Shown here: positions 16,988 through 25,515 of the stretch, in pieces
Layout: every line of letters starts with the position of its first letter
How positions within the stretch are numbered: the stretch's first letter is position 1
DNA from: Bradyrhizobium sp. AZCC 1719
GTDB lineage: Bacteria > Pseudomonadota > Alphaproteobacteria > Rhizobiales > Xanthobacteraceae
DNA length: 64,000 bases
Direction of reading: 5' to 3'
Assembly: GCF_036924525.1 (NCBI RefSeq)
Contig: NZ_JAZHRU010000001.1
Coordinates: 5,423,001-5,487,000 of the forward strand
Made by a program: the position numbers and the translations under genes
Notes under the pieces: generated by a model
Told to the model about the DNA's origin: nothing
The model's input: the letters and a program-made list of their open reading frames with translations, nothing else
Databases searched by the model: none

Positions 16988-17000
16988 CTTACAATGTAAG
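16988..17000. promoter_or_regulatory. Perfect inverted repeat CTTACA-A-TGTAAG
   Basis: Six-base arms with one central base, in the 170-base gap between the DUF5681 gene and the block of structural genes. This is the size of an operator for a dimeric regulator. It lies 69 bases before the next start, so it may control the late block. Function is inferred. Confidence 0.4.
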
Positions 17001-17068
17001 CATCTGATTTGGCGACCCCGGCACTCGTTGCCCCCCGGCGCACCATCACCACAAACCGGGATCGCACC

Positions 17069-17278
17069 ATGACCGACGACGACTTAGACCAGATCATCAT
17101 TGCAATTGCCGCCACTGGCGCCGGCTTCAGGGGCTCGCACGCTGAGATCCGCAAGTCGCTGCGCGCTGCGGTGGGCACCGGCCACATGGCCTTCACCGGC
17201 TCTGTACCGGAGCGGGAGCGGCCCCGCGGTAAGCCGCACGCTTACACCACTGAAGGCAAGCCGGTGTGGAAGCGATGA
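17069..17278 (+). CDS. Small uncharacterised protein
   Basis: 69 residues from ATG 17069 (MTDDDLDQ); the frame extends upstream to a TTG at 17009 with no supporting ribosome site. A helix DDLDQIIIAIAATGAGFRGS is followed by a basic C-terminus. It is coupled to the next gene by ATGA. First gene of the block leading to the tail proteins; role unknown. Confidence 0.6.
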   Translation: MTDDDLDQIIIAIAATGAGFRGSHAEIRKSLRAAVGTGHMAFTGSVPERERPRGKPHAYTTEGKPVWKR

Positions 17279-17424
17279 TAACCGCCGCCGACCTGGGCGA
17301 GCTTGCCCGCATGCTCCAGACCCACACGCCCCTTTGCCAACTGTCTGACATGGAGGTTCGAGCCGCACTCGAGCTCATGCAGCAGCGCGGCTACCGCATC
17401 ACGAAGGCCAAGGCCAATGGCTGA
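17275..17424 (+). CDS. Small helical protein
   Basis: 49 residues from the ATGA overlap at 17275 to the TGA at 17422-17424, overlapping the next start by eight bases. The content is mainly helical (AADLGELARMLQTHTPL and EVRAALELMQQRGYRITKA). No family recognised. The tight packing on both sides supports it. Confidence 0.5.
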   Translation: MITAADLGELARMLQTHTPLCQLSDMEVRAALELMQQRGYRITKAKANG

Positions 17425-17866
17425 TCCCGTTCGCTATTCCGAAACTATCATGATCCGCTGCCAGCCCGAGATCACTGCGCTGGTCGATCGCGCGGCAAGG
17501 GCCAGGGGCAGCAAGCCGTCTGAATACGTCCGTCAAGCCCTTCTGGCGGGCCTACGTGCGGATGGCTTTGATCCGACTCCCAAGCCAAGCCCCACGGCAG
17601 GCGCGCTGTACGACTCTCTGGAGGGCCGGGAACGGTGGGCCTGGATCGACGGCGACGAGATCAAGTCCGTCAGCTATTTCGCGACCAATCCGAACGAGAT
17701 GGACGACCAGAAAGCCTTGGGACGCACCTGGCTGCCGGTGAAACACTTCGACAGCAAGTCATTCATTGAGGCGCTGCACTGGCGCGAGAAGCCGGTGATC
17801 ACCATCGCTGGCGATCACGTCCGCTGCGAATACCCGGTGGTTCTCAAATCGCTGGAGGCAGTCTGA
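17417..17866 (+). CDS. Ribbon-helix-helix-like protein with C-terminal extension
   Basis: 149 residues. Residues 5-50 (YSETIMIRCQPEITALVDRA then SEYVRQALLAGLRADG) resemble a ribbon-helix-helix/Arc fold. The remaining about 90 residues hold WAWIDGDEIKS and HWREKPVITIAGDHVRCEYP with no known motif. It overlaps the tail-collar gene by TGATG. It could be a regulator, or a structural protein with an RHH-like start. Confidence 0.6.
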   Translation: MADPVRYSETIMIRCQPEITALVDRAARARGSKPSEYVRQALLAGLRADGFDPTPKPSPTAGALYDSLEGRERWAWIDGDEIKSVSYFATNPNEMDDQKALGRTWLPVKHFDSKSFIEALHWREKPVITIAGDHVRCEYPVVLKSLEAV

Positions 17867-18879
17867 TGGCGCAAGGCGGCGTTATAAGCTGGTCGCAGAC
17901 TGCGGCATCGAATGCGACAGCCGATCCGGCGGTGGGATGGAGCGAGGGGCAGGCGCCAAGCACGGTGAACGACAGCGCGAGGGCTCTTATGGCCTCCGTC
18001 GCGAAGTGGCGCGATGACATCTCGAGCATCATCGTCACGGGTGGGTCGGGGACCGCATACACCATTGTCAGCAATCAAATCCAGGATGGACAGAACCGAA
18101 ATGGTTACACGATCCAATTCACGCCCGGCACGACCAACACGGGCGCGGTTACGCTCTCGGTCGATAGCCAGGCTGCAAAGCCGCTGCGTTTTCTGACGGG
18201 CGTGGATCTTCCGTCTGGTGTCTTGATCTCCGGCTCGCTGTATCAGGCTACGTTCCGAACTGCATCAGATGAATGGCTTCTACATTCGTTTGATAGTTCG
18301 ATCTACGCCATCCCGATTGGAGCGAGCGTTGAGTATTGGGGCCCGACCGCGCCCAATTCGGCGTTCGTGATCCCGACCGGGCAGGCGATTTCGCGAACCA
18401 CGTATGCCACCCTGTTTACACGCATTGGCACGACATACGGTGTCGGCGATGGATCGACCACGTTCAATCTGCCTAATCCTGCAGGGCGTGTGACCGTTCA
18501 GAAGGAAAGTTCGGCCTCGCTTCTGACCTCGACCTATTTCGGCGGCAATTCGACTGCGCTTGGCGCAACGGGTGGTGCCGAATCCCTCACATTGAGTGCC
18601 AGCCAAATCCCGTCGATTTCAGTAAGCGGCACTGTGACCGTTTATCCGGCCGGGAACAGCAATCTTTATGTGCCAACGGCGAACGGTAACCAATGGCTCT
18701 ATGCGCCAGGTCCCAGCTCGGGAACGCTCTATTTCCCCTATCAGACAAACAATTCGATTGAGAGCAGCGCCAATTCGTTCAGCGCGTCAAACAGTATGAC
18801 CTCGACTAATACGGGCGGCGCAGCACATCGAACCGTGCAGCCGACGATCATCTGCAATCGCATCATGAGGATTGCCTGA
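17866..18879 (+). CDS. Phage tail fibre protein with tail-collar domain
   Basis: 337 residues. The N-terminus GWSEGQAPSTVNDSARALM is common in tail-fibre proteins. The centre holds the tail-collar domain: GASVEYWGPTAPN, then FVIPTGQAISRTTYATLFTR and YGVGDGSTTFNLPNPAGRV. The C-terminus is Ser/Asn-rich and ends HRTVQPTIICNRIMRIA, the usual tail-collar ending. It should form part of a receptor-binding fibre. Overlaps the next small gene by TGATG. Confidence 0.88.
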   Translation: MAQGGVISWSQTAASNATADPAVGWSEGQAPSTVNDSARALMASVAKWRDDISSIIVTGGSGTAYTIVSNQIQDGQNRNGYTIQFTPGTTNTGAVTLSVDSQAAKPLRFLTGVDLPSGVLISGSLYQATFRTASDEWLLHSFDSSIYAIPIGASVEYWGPTAPNSAFVIPTGQAISRTTYATLFTRIGTTYGVGDGSTTFNLPNPAGRVTVQKESSASLLTSTYFGGNSTALGATGGAESLTLSASQIPSISVSGTVTVYPAGNSNLYVPTANGNQWLYAPGPSSGTLYFPYQTNNSIESSANSFSASNSMTSTNTGGAAHRTVQPTIICNRIMRIA

Positions 18880-19052
18880 TGCCCTGGACTGAGAAAACGC
18901 AGCAGTCCGAGACGTGGACCGACAACACCCACCGCAGTCGCCCGCACGTGTTCGATCCCGCCGTGTTCGATCCGGCGGTTTTTGACACCTATACGGCCGG
19001 CGCCTGGACGGCGAAGACCGAGCAGTCCGAAACCTGGACGGTTGTTCCCTAA
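18879..19052 (+). CDS. 57-residue repeat protein between tail-fibre genes
   Basis: ATG overlaps the tail-collar stop, and TAA is directly followed by the ATG of the next gene. The sequence is built of repeats: KTQQSETWT near the start recurs as KTEQSETWT near the end, and the middle is HVFDPAVFDPAVFDTYT. Aromatic repeats of this kind suggest a small structural or adaptor protein of the fibre. No named family. Confidence 0.65.
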   Translation: MPWTEKTQQSETWTDNTHRSRPHVFDPAVFDPAVFDTYTAGAWTAKTEQSETWTVVP

Positions 19053-20126
19053 ATGGCGCTCACGATCACACACGCGACCCTGACGGGAGCGGCGGCCAAT
19101 CCCAACTATCTCGTTGACGGTCCGAAATGGGACGCCAACCACACCATTACAGGAAGCATCGCTGCTTCCGAAATCACAAGCCCGGCCGCGCTCACCAAGA
19201 CAGACGATACCAACGTAACCATTACGCTTGGCGGAACGCCGACAACGGCACTCCTCAAGGCCACCTCGATTACTGTTGGATGGACCGGCACGCTTGCAGT
19301 ATCTCGCGGCGGCACTGGAGCAGCGACACACACGGCGCACGGTGTTTTGCTCGGTCAGGGCACTTCGGCAATTACCACCTTGAACGGAACGGTTGGCAAC
19401 TCGAGCCTGCCGCTGATCTCGCAGGGTGAAAATCTGGATCCGGTCTATGCTCAGATCGGCTTCACGGCCATCAGCGGATGGGGCACGGGAGTAACAACCG
19501 CGCTTGCGGTCAATGTCGGCAGTGCCGGCGCCTTCGTCACGTTTAACGGCGCGTTGGGAACGCCTTCGTCTGGTGTTGCGACCAATCTGACAGGCACTGC
19601 ATCCGGCCTGACCGCAGGCACATTCACGGCCGGCAGCGCCAGTAACCTCACATCTGGCACGCTACCCGCCGCCCGCACAAACGGGCACATGAACGGCACG
19701 GCCACTAACGATGCCGCGTCGGCTGGTGAGGTCGGCGAGCTGATCGGATCAACCGTTACATCGGGCTCTGCCGTATCACTCACGACAGCCACCAACGCGA
19801 ATGTCACATCCATCAGCTTAACGGCTGGCGATTGGGACGTTTTCGGCGCCATCACCTACAATTACGACGGCACGACAAACGTAACGACGCAACTGTCGAG
19901 CATCTCCAGCACAAGCGCGACACTGGATAACACGCAAGGCAACTATTTCGTTTGGCGTTTTGGGTCCGGCGGGCTTGTCCCTCAAGCAGAGATGGGTGGC
20001 TTCACCATTGGCCCGGTTCGCAAGAGCCTTTCCTCGACGACGACAATCTACTTGGTTGCGCGGAGTGATTTCACCGTCAGTACGGCCAGTGCATACGGCC
20101 GGCTTTGGGCGCGCAGGGTGAGGTGA
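19053..20126 (+). CDS. Phage tail fibre/minor structural protein
   Basis: 357 residues rich in Thr, Ser, Gly and Ala. It contains VSRGGTGAATHTAHGVLLGQ and a GTPSSGVATNLTGTASGLTA repeat, both typical of phage side-tail-fibre shafts. The C-terminal about 110 residues (AGDWDVFGAITYNYDGTTN to YGRLWARRVR) are a beta-rich head that probably trimerises or binds the receptor. Three genes in a row are thus fibre-related. Confidence 0.8.
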   Translation: MALTITHATLTGAAANPNYLVDGPKWDANHTITGSIAASEITSPAALTKTDDTNVTITLGGTPTTALLKATSITVGWTGTLAVSRGGTGAATHTAHGVLLGQGTSAITTLNGTVGNSSLPLISQGENLDPVYAQIGFTAISGWGTGVTTALAVNVGSAGAFVTFNGALGTPSSGVATNLTGTASGLTAGTFTAGSASNLTSGTLPAARTNGHMNGTATNDAASAGEVGELIGSTVTSGSAVSLTTATNANVTSISLTAGDWDVFGAITYNYDGTTNVTTQLSSISSTSATLDNTQGNYFVWRFGSGGLVPQAEMGGFTIGPVRKSLSSTTTIYLVARSDFTVSTASAYGRLWARRVR

Positions 20127-20151
20127 TCATGCAGACCATTGGAGATTCTAA

Positions 20152-21333
20152 ATGAGCGATGAAAATCGAAACGATGCCGGCCAATTCACCAGCGCCGAGC
20201 CATTGGTCGGTGAGCGCGCGGCCGAGGCTGCGGCTGGTTACATTCCACACGTAGAGGAGCCAGTAGAGAAGGGTCCCGAGGACGCCAAAGAGCTTGGCGA
20301 GAGCCTGGCAGAACTTCGCGGGCACAATGCCGAGCCAGAGCCTGTCCTTGGGTTGACGGATCCGGACGACACCGAGCCGAAGCAGGCGTTTTCGCAGGCT
20401 CAACTTGTCGATGCGATTGCCGAAGAGCGTAGAACGCATGATTCCCTGGTCGAGGTGGTCAACCAAGCCGAGATTGCGGCGTGGGCTGACAACTTGCGGG
20501 CTCATCTTGCACCAGAGCTGAACCCGGAAATCCTGAAGCAGCAGCCGAAGGAGACACAGGTTTCGCAACCTGCCGACAGCGAACCGGTCCCGGAGGGTCT
20601 CGATCCCGAAGTTCACAAGGCGCTGAAACACCCTCAGGTTCGCGAGGCGATCGAACAGGAGCTACTGAGGGCGGAAACGGTCAAGGGCGAGTACACGCAG
20701 GCCCTGCAGGCCGGCCAGCAGATGCTTCAGGCGACCGTGGCAGCGCTCGCGCCGCAGCTCGACGGAATGCCGCTTGAGCTTTGGCCGCAGGCGATCCAGA
20801 GCCTTGCTCAGGTCGATCCCGTGCGAGCCAACCTTGTCGCTGATACGCTTCAGAAGTGGGGCGCTATCCAGCAGGCGCAGCAACAAGTTCAGCAACAGCA
20901 GGCCTATGTCCAACACCAGCAGTTCGAGGCCACTGTAACGGCCGAGGATGCGCGGCTCGATGAGATGTTCGGCGGCGACAAAGCCGCGGCCGACGCGGCC
21001 AACGACGCAACAATCACCTACTTGTCCGAGCACGGAATACCGCGGCACCAAATGATGTCGGTGTTCAAGGCTAACCCGGTGCTCCAGACAGCGGAGGCGC
21101 GTCGCACCATCTGGGAGGCGGGTCAGTATCGCAAAATTCAGCAGGCGAAAGCTGCCGTAGCTGCAGCCAAACCCGCACCCCAGGTCCAGAGGCCGGGCAT
21201 TGCCGCGTCTGCGGCAGAACGGCAGGCGTCCAGCGTAGATGCCAGAACCGCGAGAGCGAGGGCCAAGATCGCCAGCGGCAATGGTGACGCGAAAGACCTT
21301 GGTTCACTCATCGGAGCACTACGGAGAGCATGA
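20152..21333 (+). CDS. Acidic coiled-coil protein, scaffold-like
   Basis: 393 residues. The N-terminal 200 are very acidic. A Gln-rich stretch follows (IQQAQQQVQQQQAYVQHQQ near residue 250), then a helical region ending in an Ala/Arg-rich tail. This composition is that of phage head scaffolding proteins or internal proteins, but no motif settles it. GGAGA precedes the ATG. A scaffold without a recognisable capsid gene nearby is notable. Confidence 0.5.
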   Translation: MSDENRNDAGQFTSAEPLVGERAAEAAAGYIPHVEEPVEKGPEDAKELGESLAELRGHNAEPEPVLGLTDPDDTEPKQAFSQAQLVDAIAEERRTHDSLVEVVNQAEIAAWADNLRAHLAPELNPEILKQQPKETQVSQPADSEPVPEGLDPEVHKALKHPQVREAIEQELLRAETVKGEYTQALQAGQQMLQATVAALAPQLDGMPLELWPQAIQSLAQVDPVRANLVADTLQKWGAIQQAQQQVQQQQAYVQHQQFEATVTAEDARLDEMFGGDKAAADAANDATITYLSEHGIPRHQMMSVFKANPVLQTAEARRTIWEAGQYRKIQQAKAAVAAAKPAPQVQRPGIAASAAERQASSVDARTARARAKIASGNGDAKDLGSLIGALRRA

Positions 21334-21334
21334 C

Positions 21335-21595
21335 ATGACCGATAGCTTCCTAAAGAAAACCAGGGTTCAAGTTCGAAATCAGTTCGGCGTCGAGACCGAT
21401 CCAGAGCGCCTTGCGAATGTGTTCGCGGTCTACGATCAGAAGCAGCGGGCGCAAATGCTCACCGATTGGGACATCGAGCGTGAGCGTGATGGCGGCGGGT
21501 ATGAGGGCGACAATTCGCGTGAGACTGCCGAAAACTTTGGCTTGCGGGCGAGGATGGAGGCCATCCATCAGGCTTTGATGAAGGCTGGCCGATGA
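21335..21595 (+). CDS. Small uncharacterised phage protein
   Basis: 86 residues, starting one base after the stop of the scaffold-like gene. It contains VETDPERLANVFAVYDQKQR and an acidic C-terminus, mainly helical. Coupled to the next gene by ATGA. Likely part of the packaging or assembly block; no family recognised. Confidence 0.6.
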   Translation: MTDSFLKKTRVQVRNQFGVETDPERLANVFAVYDQKQRAQMLTDWDIERERDGGGYEGDNSRETAENFGLRARMEAIHQALMKAGR

Positions 21596-22065
21596 CGAAC
21601 CCCGTTCTCCGGGCCATCTCCAACCCGCTCGGTGATCCTGCCCTCGATGTCTTCCTGCACTGGTGCGACTTGAAGGGCGTCCGTCCGATGCCGCTGGCGC
21701 CGGCCGACATCGCAACGTTCGTCATGCAGTCGCAAGCGCTCGGGATCGAGAAGATTGCGGCGACGGTCGCGGCGATCTCGAAGACCTATCTCGCCAGAGG
21801 CTATGCCGATCCTACAGCCGGCGGCCCGGTGGGGGCAGCGCTCAACGCCATTGCTCCGATCGATCCGCCGCGCTCCTGGCCGAAGGAGCATAAGCACCGC
21901 TTCACGTCGATGCCTTATGACTTGCAAGCCTATGTAGCGTCGCATGAAGCGCGGCGCGAAAAGGTTGTGAGGCAGGCGCAGAACGAGGCCGGCGTTCTGC
22001 GGAATACTTTTGACGATATTCAGCGCTGGTTCTGCTGGGGGCCAGCTTATAGCGAGGCATCATGA
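21592..22065 (+). CDS. Protein with integrase core-binding-like (SAM-like) N-terminus
   Basis: 157 residues. Residues 18-75 (VFLHWCDLKGVRPMPLAPAD, then ATFVMQSQ and AATVAAISKTYLARGYADPT) strongly resemble the N-terminal helical domain of tyrosine recombinases. No catalytic domain follows: the rest is a charged helix and a Trp-rich end (RWFCWGP). A DNA-binding domain without a nuclease just ahead of the large terminase could be a small-terminase substitute (inference). ATGA overlaps on both sides. Confidence 0.6.
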   Translation: MTNPVLRAISNPLGDPALDVFLHWCDLKGVRPMPLAPADIATFVMQSQALGIEKIAATVAAISKTYLARGYADPTAGGPVGAALNAIAPIDPPRSWPKEHKHRFTSMPYDLQAYVASHEARREKVVRQAQNEAGVLRNTFDDIQRWFCWGPAYSEAS

Positions 22066-22259
22066 TCAAGCAAAAAACACCGTCCCTCGAGGATCGGATC
22101 AGACAAATCCGCGCGGAAGCCGACGCCTTCATTGATGCGAAGGCCGAGGAGCTGGCGGCAAAGACGCCGGGCGTTCCCCTGCAGGTGCTGCGCAACATCA
22201 TCACGAATCGAAGCTTTGGATGCCAATGCCAAGCGATCCTGAACCTGGAGCAAGAATAA
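22062..22259 (+). CDS. Small helical protein upstream of terminase
   Basis: 65 residues with a charged helix (LEDRIRQIRAEADAFIDAKA) and a C-terminal ITNRSFGCQCQAILNLEQE. It overlaps its upstream neighbour (ATGA) and abuts the next start. Small-terminase or head-protein candidate by position only. Confidence 0.55.
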   Translation: MIKQKTPSLEDRIRQIRAEADAFIDAKAEELAAKTPGVPLQVLRNIITNRSFGCQCQAILNLEQE

Positions 22260-22433
22260 ATGGCCGGCTTGCTTGACGGCATCACCGATCCCGAAGTGAT
22301 GGCGCGATACGGTGAGCGCCAACGCATTGTCGAGCGCATCGCGGAGCAGATGGGCGTGAGCCTGCAGGAAGCGAGGTGGGCGCTCGAAGACTTCGAAACC
22401 AATCTTTGCCATTGCGGCCACACGTTACATTGA
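22260..22433 (+). CDS. 57-residue protein with C-terminal Cys/His cluster
   Basis: Starts at the base following the TAA of the gene before it and stops five bases before the terminase start. A helix (QRIVERIAEQMGVSLQEARW) is followed by LCHCGHTLH, which could bind a metal or be a degenerate zinc knuckle. Likely translated, given the tight spacing; function unknown. Confidence 0.5.
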   Translation: MAGLLDGITDPEVMARYGERQRIVERIAEQMGVSLQEARWALEDFETNLCHCGHTLH

Positions 22434-22437
22434 GGGA

Positions 22438-23997
22438 ATGATGGAGTGGGTCAGGGACTTCCGCGAGGCTGGAGACCGCTTGGTCCGTTTGAACACGGAC
22501 CTGGAGTTTTTCGCCGCCGAGCTTCTAAAGATAAGGCCGAAGGCGGGGGCGTTGGCGCCTTTCCTGTTCAATCCCGCGCAGCGTGAGTTGCATCGGATCA
22601 TTGAAGAGCAGAAGGCAAAGACGGGCCGTGTTCGCGTCATCGTCCTGAAGGCTCGGCAGCTCGGTATCAGCACCTATATTGCCGCGCGCTTCTACAAGCA
22701 AACGACCAGCAATCCGGGCTTGCGGACCATCATCATCGGTCACGAAAAGCCGGCATCCAAAAACCTGTTCCAGCTTGTGAAGCGGTTTCATGAGCACATG
22801 CCCGAAGACTTGCGTCCATCGGTCGGGGCGTCGAACGCGGAAGAGTTGATCTTTGACAAGATCGATTCCGGGTATCTGGTTTCGGTCGCGACGGAAGAGG
22901 GCAGCGGCCGATCCGCCACGGCGCAGCAGCTTCACGCATCGGAGGCGGCATTCTGGAAAGACCTGCAAGTCCAGTTTGCGGCGTTGATGCAAACTATCCC
23001 GGATATCGACGGGACCGAGATCATCCTCGAGACGACCGGAAACAGCTTTAACGACTTCTACAAGCTTTGGCGCAAGGCCGAGGCTGGCGAGAGTGAATTT
23101 ATCGCGGTCTTCCTGCCGTGGTCGCTGGACCCGGCGTACCGGGCTAGGGTACCCGACGACTTTGCGAGGACCGAGGAAGAGGACAAGCTAGCTGAGCTTC
23201 ACGGCCTGGACGATGAGCAATTGCAATGGAGGCGGAACAAGATCGCCAACATGGCATCACCGGAATTGTTCTGTCAGGAATATCCGCTGACGGCAGATGA
23301 AGCTTTCATCGCTGCCGACTTTGACAGCTACATTCCTGCCGAACTCGTCCTGAAGGCCCGCAAGCGCGAGGCTGAGCCGACCGGATACCTGATCGTTGGC
23401 GTCGATCCCGCCGGCAAGGGTGCGGATAGCACCGCGATTGCGTGGCGCAAGGGATCGACAATCTACAAGCTGGAGAAGCGGCACGGGCTTGGAACGATGG
23501 AGGTGGCTGGCCTAGTTGCGAAGATTATCCGCGAAGAGAAGCCAGCCAAGGTCAACATAGACGTTACTGGCCTTGGCGTTGGCGTTGCCGATCGCCTGGA
23601 CGAGCAGGGCTATGGTCACACCATCAATCGGGTGAACTTCGGAGGCAAGCCGATTGAACCGCCGCCGCTGGACGAAAACGGCAAGCCCGCTGGTGGGCCC
23701 GCCAATCGCCGGGCCGAATTGTACGTCAACCTCCGCAATGCGCTGGAGGAAGGCTTGTCACTGCCGGACAGCAACAGCCTGCAGGGTGACCTGACGTCGA
23801 TCGGATACAAGTTCACCAGCGATGGGCGGCTTTTGCTGGAGTCAAAGGAGGACATGCGCCGCCGCGGCATACCTTCACCGGACGAAGGCGACGCTGTGGC
23901 GTTGTGCTTCACAGAACCGAATGGCTCGCCAGTCCCGCAGAGCGTTGCCAAGAACTTCAACAGAAAAATCGAATATCCGAATTACGGGATTTTTTGA
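22438..23997 (+). CDS. terL: Phage terminase large subunit
   Basis: 519 residues. The ATPase domain has the variant Walker A KARQLGIST near residue 70, after RVRVIVL, with TIIIGHEKPASKN next and ETTGN as coupling motif. The nuclease domain opens with LIVGVDPAGKGADSTAIAW near residue 318, followed by VNIDVTGLGVGVADRL, an RNase-H fold. TerL cuts and pumps DNA into capsids. In a normal phage the portal and capsid genes follow; here only one small gene follows on this strand before accessory genes. Confidence 0.92.
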   Translation: MMEWVRDFREAGDRLVRLNTDLEFFAAELLKIRPKAGALAPFLFNPAQRELHRIIEEQKAKTGRVRVIVLKARQLGISTYIAARFYKQTTSNPGLRTIIIGHEKPASKNLFQLVKRFHEHMPEDLRPSVGASNAEELIFDKIDSGYLVSVATEEGSGRSATAQQLHASEAAFWKDLQVQFAALMQTIPDIDGTEIILETTGNSFNDFYKLWRKAEAGESEFIAVFLPWSLDPAYRARVPDDFARTEEEDKLAELHGLDDEQLQWRRNKIANMASPELFCQEYPLTADEAFIAADFDSYIPAELVLKARKREAEPTGYLIVGVDPAGKGADSTAIAWRKGSTIYKLEKRHGLGTMEVAGLVAKIIREEKPAKVNIDVTGLGVGVADRLDEQGYGHTINRVNFGGKPIEPPPLDENGKPAGGPANRRAELYVNLRNALEEGLSLPDSNSLQGDLTSIGYKFTSDGRLLLESKEDMRRRGIPSPDEGDAVALCFTEPNGSPVPQSVAKNFNRKIEYPNYGIF

Positions 23998-24269
23998 TGC
24001 CAGAGATCAAGAGTGTCTGGGTGCAGACTGCCGCGCCGCGATTGCCGGAATTTCCGGGAGCGGTGGAGCAGGGGTTCTATTTCGTCACTGATGGCCTGCT
24101 GACCATGTGCACCGAGAACGGCAAGCCCATTGGCAAGCCCTACAGGCTGCAGGAGGGCGATAAGCCGCACCGGATCGCCGGCCGGCTGCGCCTGCAGGCG
24201 TGGCAGCAAGAGCGCGGCAACAGCGATTTCAACCGGCCGCTGCGATATCGACCGCTGGGCATCGTCTGA
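23997..24269 (+). CDS. Small protein coupled to terminase
   Basis: 90 residues beginning at the overlap with the terL stop (TGATG). It has a beta-rich stretch (VEQGFYFVTDGLLTMCTENG, KPIGKPYRLQEGD) and a basic C-terminus with WQQERGN. No family recognised. It is the last plus-strand gene of the packaging block and is convergent with the zinc-ribbon gene. Confidence 0.6.
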   Translation: MPEIKSVWVQTAAPRLPEFPGAVEQGFYFVTDGLLTMCTENGKPIGKPYRLQEGDKPHRIAGRLRLQAWQQERGNSDFNRPLRYRPLGIV

Positions 24270-24275
24270 AGCACA

Positions 24276-24587
24276 TTAGATGACAGCTTCAAAATGACAG
24301 GTGTTACAGCGAAAGATATCGTGACGATCCGGACTGGGAACGGGGCGCAGGGTGGAAGCTTTGGCTTCGTCAACCCAGCAGAGCGGGCACAGATAGTCAG
24401 CGCCGCTCTTGACCGGAAACTTTGCCGCTCGCTCAAGCGCACCGCGCGCCTTATGGCGCTCCGCATCTATTTTCGCCTTCTGCTTCTCGATCTTCGAAAG
24501 TTCTTCGTCCAAACGCGCTATCTTGGCGTGCGCATGATCCGCAATTTCTTGAGCCTTTAGCTTCATTTCATCCGCAATGGTCGCCAT
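24276..24587 (-). CDS. Coiled-coil protein with zinc ribbon
   Basis: 103 residues. The first 55 form a Lys/Glu/Ala-rich coiled coil (KIARLDEELSKIEKQKAKID). The C-terminal half has CPLC and CNTC pairs about 27 residues apart, a likely zinc ribbon. It probably binds nucleic acid or a partner protein. It stands alone on the minus strand, beginning the accessory part of the element. Confidence 0.65.
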   Translation of the reverse strand: MATIADEMKLKAQEIADHAHAKIARLDEELSKIEKQKAKIDAERHKARGALERAAKFPVKSGADYLCPLCWVDEAKASTLRPVPSPDRHDIFRCNTCHFEAVI

Positions 24588-24718
24588 CGATAACCCCCAT
24601 TCGTCTTTCAGCTAGACGATACAACCGAAGCGGGCGTCCAAAGGCAATGCTCAAAAGGGGGTGAAATTGTTATAAGTTCTCAGTGTACGCCGCTAGGCCT
24701 CGCTTAGGTGGCGAGCTG

Positions 24719-25153
24719 CTATCGCCACAGCATTTGACGGTTGGTCAAACGGCGGAGCGTGTCGATGTTCAGTTTCCCCATGTAAAGGCGGTGTGCATAG
24801 GTTGGCCACTGAAAAAACTCGCGGCACCAAATCACTGGAATGCGCTTCTTTTTTCGCAGGTCAAACCGCGTGGGAACGTGAAGACCATGAGCGGCAATTT
24901 CTGCCGGCTTGTGAATGATCAGATCGCGAAGTTCATAGCGGAGACGCGTTGCGCTATCTTTGATGCTGGTGCCCTGCGACACTGTAATGATGGCTCGACC
25001 GAGTTGGTCGTTCGTTTCAATTTCTCTCACTAATACGGGACGGCATTTCCGGCCAGGAATGGACAAATCTTCCTCGTGAGGAAACCGACACCATAAGATG
25101 TCGTTTTCCTTTGGAAAGTCGGGGTCATCTAGGGGAAGATATGTCCACACCAT
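24719..25153 (-). CDS. Possible PemK/MazF-like protein
   Basis: 144 residues from ATG 25153. The segment IPGRKCRPVLVRE resembles the K-x-RPVLV strand of PemK/MazF-type endoribonucleases, and the beta-rich middle (GRAIITVSQGTS) would fit. The C-terminal part (DLRKKKRIPVIWCREFFQWP) is longer than in classical MazF. A small gene with a good ribosome site lies 15 bases upstream, as in a toxin-antitoxin pair. The match is by eye and weak. Confidence 0.45.
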   Translation of the reverse strand: MVWTYLPLDDPDFPKENDILWCRFPHEEDLSIPGRKCRPVLVREIETNDQLGRAIITVSQGTSIKDSATRLRYELRDLIIHKPAEIAAHGLHVPTRFDLRKKKRIPVIWCREFFQWPTYAHRLYMGKLNIDTLRRLTNRQMLWR

Positions 25154-25168
25154 CAAGGTGTGGAACTA

Positions 25169-25345
25169 TCACGACTCGCGCTTATGTGACACCCAAGAGG
25201 CGCGCTCATCCTCAGCGATCTTGCGCATGAGTTTGGTTTGCTCTTCGGTGAGCTCGCGCGAATAGTCGTCCGCCTGAGACCGCGAAGGCATAATTGCGCT
25301 AACGGCCGTAACGGCGCGTTGATAAAGCTGCACAATTGCTGTCAT
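25169..25345 (-). CDS. Small protein, possible partner of the PemK-like gene
   Basis: 58 residues from ATG 25345, chosen because GGAG lies eight bases before it; the frame extends to GTG 25417. It is helical and charged (DDYSRELTEEQTKLMRKIAE). It ends 15 bases before the PemK-like gene on the same strand. Antitoxin role is a guess from position and size. Confidence 0.4.
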   Translation of the reverse strand: MTAIVQLYQRAVTAVSAIMPSRSQADDYSRELTEEQTKLMRKIAEDERASWVSHKRES

Positions 25346-25515
25346 CTGACTCGCTCCAGGTGGAACCTTATACTGCATCAGAGCCGTTAAGGTTTTCAAC
25401 CATAGCTTTAGTGGCACTACCCACCAACTAGGTTTTACAAATATAGTTGCTGTTTGGGGTCGTACAGTGACGTACGTGACACACTTTCGTGTGCCGCCTT
25501 GGAACGAAGCGGGAA

